A DNA stretch of 7,276 nt from Chloroflexota bacterium. GTDB lineage: Bacteria; Chloroflexota; Anaerolineae; Anaerolineales; Villigracilaceae. The notes under the pieces are model-generated. The model did no database searches. It saw only the letters and a program-made list of their open reading frames with translations, and was not told where the DNA came from. The stretch is taken from contig VGOX01000105.1 in the NCBI GenBank assembly GCA_016875755.1, forward strand, positions 1 through 7,276, written 5' to 3'. This document shows positions 4,864 to 7,276 of the stretch, one piece after another (position 1 is the stretch's first letter; every line of letters starts with the position of its first letter). A program made the translations under genes and the position numbers.

Positions 4864-7062
4864 AATGATTTTCAAATTCGCCAAACTTGCGGCGAGACGT
4901 TTGATACCGACCAATTCAAAGACCACGTCAATGATCTCGTCGCCGTCTTGCATGCGTGAGTCGAGGACAATGCCATCGCCCCATACGGGGTGCTGGACGC
5001 GAGTCCCAGCTTTGTATAAGGCTTGGATGACAGGAGCAGGTTTCCCCGTAGGAGAGGGAAGCGTCCATTTTATATCCGCAGGTGCGCCGCGCATGCCTAT
5101 CCTGAGCGAAGACGAAGGAGAGCGTCCTGTGCGGGTGCGCCCGACCAGCATATCCGTTGGGATGTCATCCATGAAGCGCGAGGGGAAGGTTTCTTCCGCC
5201 ATGCCGCGTCCGCCGCGTTGAATGGCGCGCAGCAGATAAAGACGGTCTTTGGCGCGCGTGATGCCGACGTAAAAGAGGCGGCGTTCTTCTTCCATTTGTT
5301 CGGGCTCGTCGAAAGAACGGCTGTGCGGAATAATGCCGTCGTCGAAACCGACGATGAAGACCGCGCCGTATTCAAGACCCTTGGCGGCGTGGAGGGTGAG
5401 CAGGGTGGGGGCGTTGGCGTCGGTGAGCGTGTCCTGGTCGGCGATGAGCGCGACGTTTTCAAGGAACTCATCGATCGTGCGTGTGGAGTATTCGAGCGCA
5501 AGGCGTTTCAATTCTTGCACGTTTTCCCAGCGGTCGAGGCTTTCTTCGGAATCATCTTCAATGATATGTTCTTTGTAATTGATGTCGCGCACGATGCGGT
5601 CGAAAAGTTCTGCAGCCGTACCTACTTTTGAGAGCGCATGCCAGTTGGCGAACATGCCGCCGAAATCTGAAAGCGGAAGTGCCGCACGCCCCGTGAAGGA
5701 TTTATAGAAATTGGATTCTGAGCCGTGTGCGAGGTTGAGCAAAACCGAGCCTGCATTGGTGTTGTTCTGGCGCGCAACCATGTGTAATGTGGTGAGTGTC
5801 TTTTCGCCAATGCCGCGCGGCGGCACGTTGATGATGCGTCCGAGGGCGGCTTCGTCGGCGGGGTTGTGCGCGAGGCGCAGGAAGGCGATCATGTCCTTGA
5901 CTTCGCGGCGTCCGTAAAAGCGTTGCGCGCCGACAAGTTTATAAGGAAGGCGTGCTTGCAAGAAGGCTTCCTCAAGCAAGCGCGACATGGAGTTGGTGCG
6001 GTACATCACCGCGCAATCTTTTGGCTCGAAATCACCAGAGGCGACGAGTTGGGCGATGGTATCCACGACAAAGGATGCTTCACCAAAATCGTCACGCGCT
6101 TCGTAGAAGAAGATCTTCTCGCCTGCGCCGCGGTCACTGAACAGGCGTTTCTTGCGGCGGTTACTGGCGCGGTCGATCACGCCCATTGCCACGTCAAGGA
6201 TGTTTTGATGCGAGCGATAATTCTGTTCGAGCAGAATTACTTTGGCATCGGGGAAGTCTTGTTCGAATCTTCTTATGTTGCGATAGTCTGCCCCGCGCCA
6301 ACCGTACACTGATTGATCTGGATCTCCAACACAAAATATATTTTTATGATATGAAGCAAGATGTTTCACCAATGCATATTGCGCGAGGTTGGTATCTTGA
6401 AATTCATCCACCAAAACATGTCGAAAACGCTGGGCGTATTTCTCGCGCACAGGGATATTGTCTTCCATTAACTGCGCCGTGTACACGAGGATGTCGTCAA
6501 AGTCCACGGCGTTGCTGGCGATCAGCCGCTTTTGATATTCGGTGTACACGCGCTTCACCACCTCGTCGCGGTAGGTGTTGATGGGGAAGTCGTCGGGCAA
6601 GATCAACTCATTCTTGGCGCGCGAGATCGAAGCATGCACACTTTGGGCGCGATACAACTTCTCGTTCAAGTTCATCTCGCGGATGATGGCTTTGGTCAGG
6701 CTTTGCTGGTCATCCGAATCAAAGATGACGAAATTCTGCTCGATCGGCAGGTGTTCAGACTCGCGCCGCAGGATCCGCGCACAGATGGAGTGGAAGGTGC
6801 CAAGCATAATGCCATCCGTCGCCTGCTCATTCAAAATGGATTTGACACGCTCGTCCATTTCTTTGGCGGCTTTGTTGGTGAAGGTGACAGCAAGGATCTG
6901 CCACGGGCGGACGCCTTCATGGGCGATGAGATAGGCGATACGTTGGGTCAGTACCCGCGTCTTTCCGGACCCGGGACCTGCGACGACTATTACAGGTCCA
7001 TCCGCCGCTGTGACAGCGCTGCGCTGTTGGGGGTTGAGTTTGTTGATGAAGTCTAAATTCAT
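4861..7062 (-). CDS. pcrA: UvrD/PcrA-type superfamily 1A DNA helicase
   Basis: This 733-residue 3'-5' helicase acts in nucleotide-excision and mismatch repair, replication restart and removal of RecA or stalled RNA polymerase. All SF1A motifs are intact: Walker A AGPGSGKT (28-35), Ia VTFTNKAAKEM (59-69), Ib GTFHS (88-92), II VDEFQDT (218-224), III GDPDQSVYGWRGA (246-258), IV QNYRS (280-284), V TLHAAKGLEY (556-565) and VI YVGITRAKDR (598-607). Residues 684-733 (GTRVQHPVWGDGIV ... VGIKRLAASLANLKII) match the C-terminal Tudor-like RNA-polymerase-binding domain of PcrA/UvrD. The ATG at 7062 gives the usual family start (NKLNPQQRSAV). The in-frame ATG at 7167 lies within the group II intron and before the promoter. 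No Shine-Dalgarno is present. The naming pcrA versus uvrD is a matter of convention. Confidence 0.96.
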   Translation of the reverse strand: MNLDFINKLNPQQRSAVTAADGPVIVVAGPGSGKTRVLTQRIAYLIAHEGVRPWQILAVTFTNKAAKEMDERVKSILNEQATDGIMLGTFHSICARILRRESEHLPIEQNFVIFDSDDQQSLTKAIIREMNLNEKLYRAQSVHASISRAKNELILPDDFPINTYRDEVVKRVYTEYQKRLIASNAVDFDDILVYTAQLMEDNIPVREKYAQRFRHVLVDEFQDTNLAQYALVKHLASYHKNIFCVGDPDQSVYGWRGADYRNIRRFEQDFPDAKVILLEQNYRSHQNILDVAMGVIDRASNRRKKRLFSDRGAGEKIFFYEARDDFGEASFVVDTIAQLVASGDFEPKDCAVMYRTNSMSRLLEEAFLQARLPYKLVGAQRFYGRREVKDMIAFLRLAHNPADEAALGRIINVPPRGIGEKTLTTLHMVARQNNTNAGSVLLNLAHGSESNFYKSFTGRAALPLSDFGGMFANWHALSKVGTAAELFDRIVRDINYKEHIIEDDSEESLDRWENVQELKRLALEYSTRTIDEFLENVALIADQDTLTDANAPTLLTLHAAKGLEYGAVFIVGFDDGIIPHSRSFDEPEQMEEERRLFYVGITRAKDRLYLLRAIQRGGRGMAEETFPSRFMDDIPTDMLVGRTRTGRSPSSSLRIGMRGAPADIKWTLPSPTGKPAPVIQALYKAGTRVQHPVWGDGIVLDSRMQDGDEIIDVVFELVGIKRLAASLANLKII

Positions 7063-7071
7063 GGTGTTGAC

Positions 7072-7077
7072 ATTATA
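7072..7077 (-). promoter_or_regulatory. TATAAT -10 box of pcrA, probable leaderless start
   Basis: A consensus TATAAT on the minus strand ends nine bases before the pcrA ATG. A start about seven bases downstream would leave a leader of zero to three bases, and no Shine-Dalgarno is present. The -35 position (7095-7100) falls within the palindrome at 7091-7102 and does not match TTGACA. Confidence 0.55.
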
Positions 7078-7090
7078 AAGCGTAAGGCGA

Positions 7091-7102
7091 GGACAATTGT
7101 CC
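7091..7102. promoter_or_regulatory. 12-bp palindrome over the -35 region of pcrA, candidate operator
   Basis: GGACAATTGTCC is a perfect 12-bp dyad covering the -35 position. It has the same geometry as the LexA box GAAC-N4-GTTC, differing by one symmetric base (GGAC-N4-GTCC). uvrD is a known SOS gene in E. coli, so a LexA-type repressor is a reasonable but unproven candidate. Chance or another dimeric regulator is possible. Confidence 0.4.
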
Positions 7103-7125
7103 ATGCCTGGGAAAGTGGAACGTAG

Positions 7126-7146
7126 GGCAGACGTTTGCCGTCTGCC
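7126..7146. repeat. GC-rich stem-loop next to the intron insertion site
   Basis: A perfect 8-bp stem, GGCAGACG (7126-7133) with CGTCTGCC (7139-7146), has a TTTGC loop and a possible additional G-T pair. It is followed on the plus strand by TGGTTGTT and then the intron. It resembles an intrinsic terminator with a weak T tract, but no plus-strand gene ends here. It starts with GTAGGG like the palindrome at 268-301, so it could be a related element interrupted by the intron. Confidence 0.65.
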
Positions 7147-7154
7147 TGGTTGTT

Positions 7155-7276
7155 GTGCGCCCAGCATGGGCGTTGACTAGAGGGTGAAAGACCCTTATGG
7201 AGGTTGATTGCACCAACCATTAGCGGAAGGCAAGGGCGTTGTCGCGAGGCAGGGTCTGGAGGAAGCCGGAAGCAAA
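7155..7276 (+). mobile_element. 5' end of a group II intron (partial)
   Basis: The stretch begins with the conserved group II 5' end GTGCG and continues as domain I. It contains the hairpins CGCCC/GGGCG (7158-7172), AGGGT/ACCCT (7181-7195) and GGTTG/CAACC (7202-7218), then a GGAGGAAGCCGGAAGCAAA block typical of bacterial group II introns. These are self-splicing, reverse-transcriptase-assisted retroelements. The window ends in domain I, so the maturase ORF, domains V and VI, the 3' end and the structural class are not visible. It is oriented away from pcrA, with its 5' end eight bases past a stem-loop, the arrangement known for class C introns. The assignment to group II is firm; the class is open. 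Confidence 0.85.

Noticed and set aside
5023..5631. 202-residue plus-strand open frame within pcrA
   Set aside because: It is antisense to conserved helicase motifs V and VI, a shadow of strong codon bias, without an initiation site.
7126..7154. Ordinary intrinsic terminator at the right end
   Set aside because: No plus-strand gene ends here and the tract after the stem (TGGTTGTT) is not a proper T run; a stand-alone palindrome used by the intron fits better.
7063..7167. Longer pcrA start at 7167
   Set aside because: It starts inside the group II intron and would pass through the hairpin, palindrome and promoter; family proteins start near 7062.
1..7276. CRISPR array, tRNA, rRNA or transposase gene
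   Set aside because: No regularly spaced identical repeats, no cloverleaf with conserved T-arm, no rRNA segment and no transposase-like frame were seen.

Overview
The window looks like chromosomal DNA of a Chloroflexota bacterium, probably Anaerolineae. This is an inference from the protein flavour (PcrA helicase, YciH-type SUI1 protein, compact sugar-nucleotidyltransferase, class I aminotransferase), the moderate GC content, and the many short palindromic intergenic repeats. No rRNA or tRNA is present to confirm it.

Layout, left to right. Positions 1-316 are non-coding. The left edge carries a ribosome binding site for a minus-strand gene lying outside the window. A G-rich tract follows, running into a 34-bp perfect palindrome directly before a TATAAT box. 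The only complete plus-strand gene is yciH (317-652), a SUI1/eIF1-like protein. A strong symmetric hairpin (654-684) terminates it and also the minus-strand genes that converge on it.

Positions 715-7062 hold six minus-strand genes. In transcription order they are: the helicase pcrA/uvrD (7062-4861); a YajO-type aldo/keto reductase (4781-3804); a Nudix hydrolase that starts at the very next base (3803-3351); a sugar-1-phosphate nucleotidyltransferase with its own TATAAT and Shine-Dalgarno (3251-2226); a 69-residue protein of unknown function (2205-1996); and a PLP-dependent aminotransferase (1893-715). The reductase/Nudix pair and the nucleotidyltransferase/small-protein pair look co-transcribed. 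The aminotransferase follows after an 84-bp palindromic repeat. No intrinsic terminator is visible between these genes, so read-through along the series is possible. The functions (DNA repair, redox/isoprenoid-precursor chemistry, nucleotide-pool cleaning, sugar activation, amino-acid metabolism) do not form one obvious pathway.

The right edge (7155-7276) is the 5' end of a plus-strand group II intron. It lies eight bases past a GC-rich stem-loop in the pcrA upstream region. The intron body and any reverse transcriptase are outside the window.

I see no clearly new system. The most interesting signals are non-coding: the intron/hairpin junction; two genes whose TATAAT sits 6 and 9 bases before ATG without a Shine-Dalgarno (probable leaderless mRNAs); a 12-bp palindrome with LexA-box geometry at the pcrA promoter; interleaved inverted repeats that include the pcrA stop codon; and a Shine-Dalgarno sequestered in a hairpin before the aldo/keto reductase.
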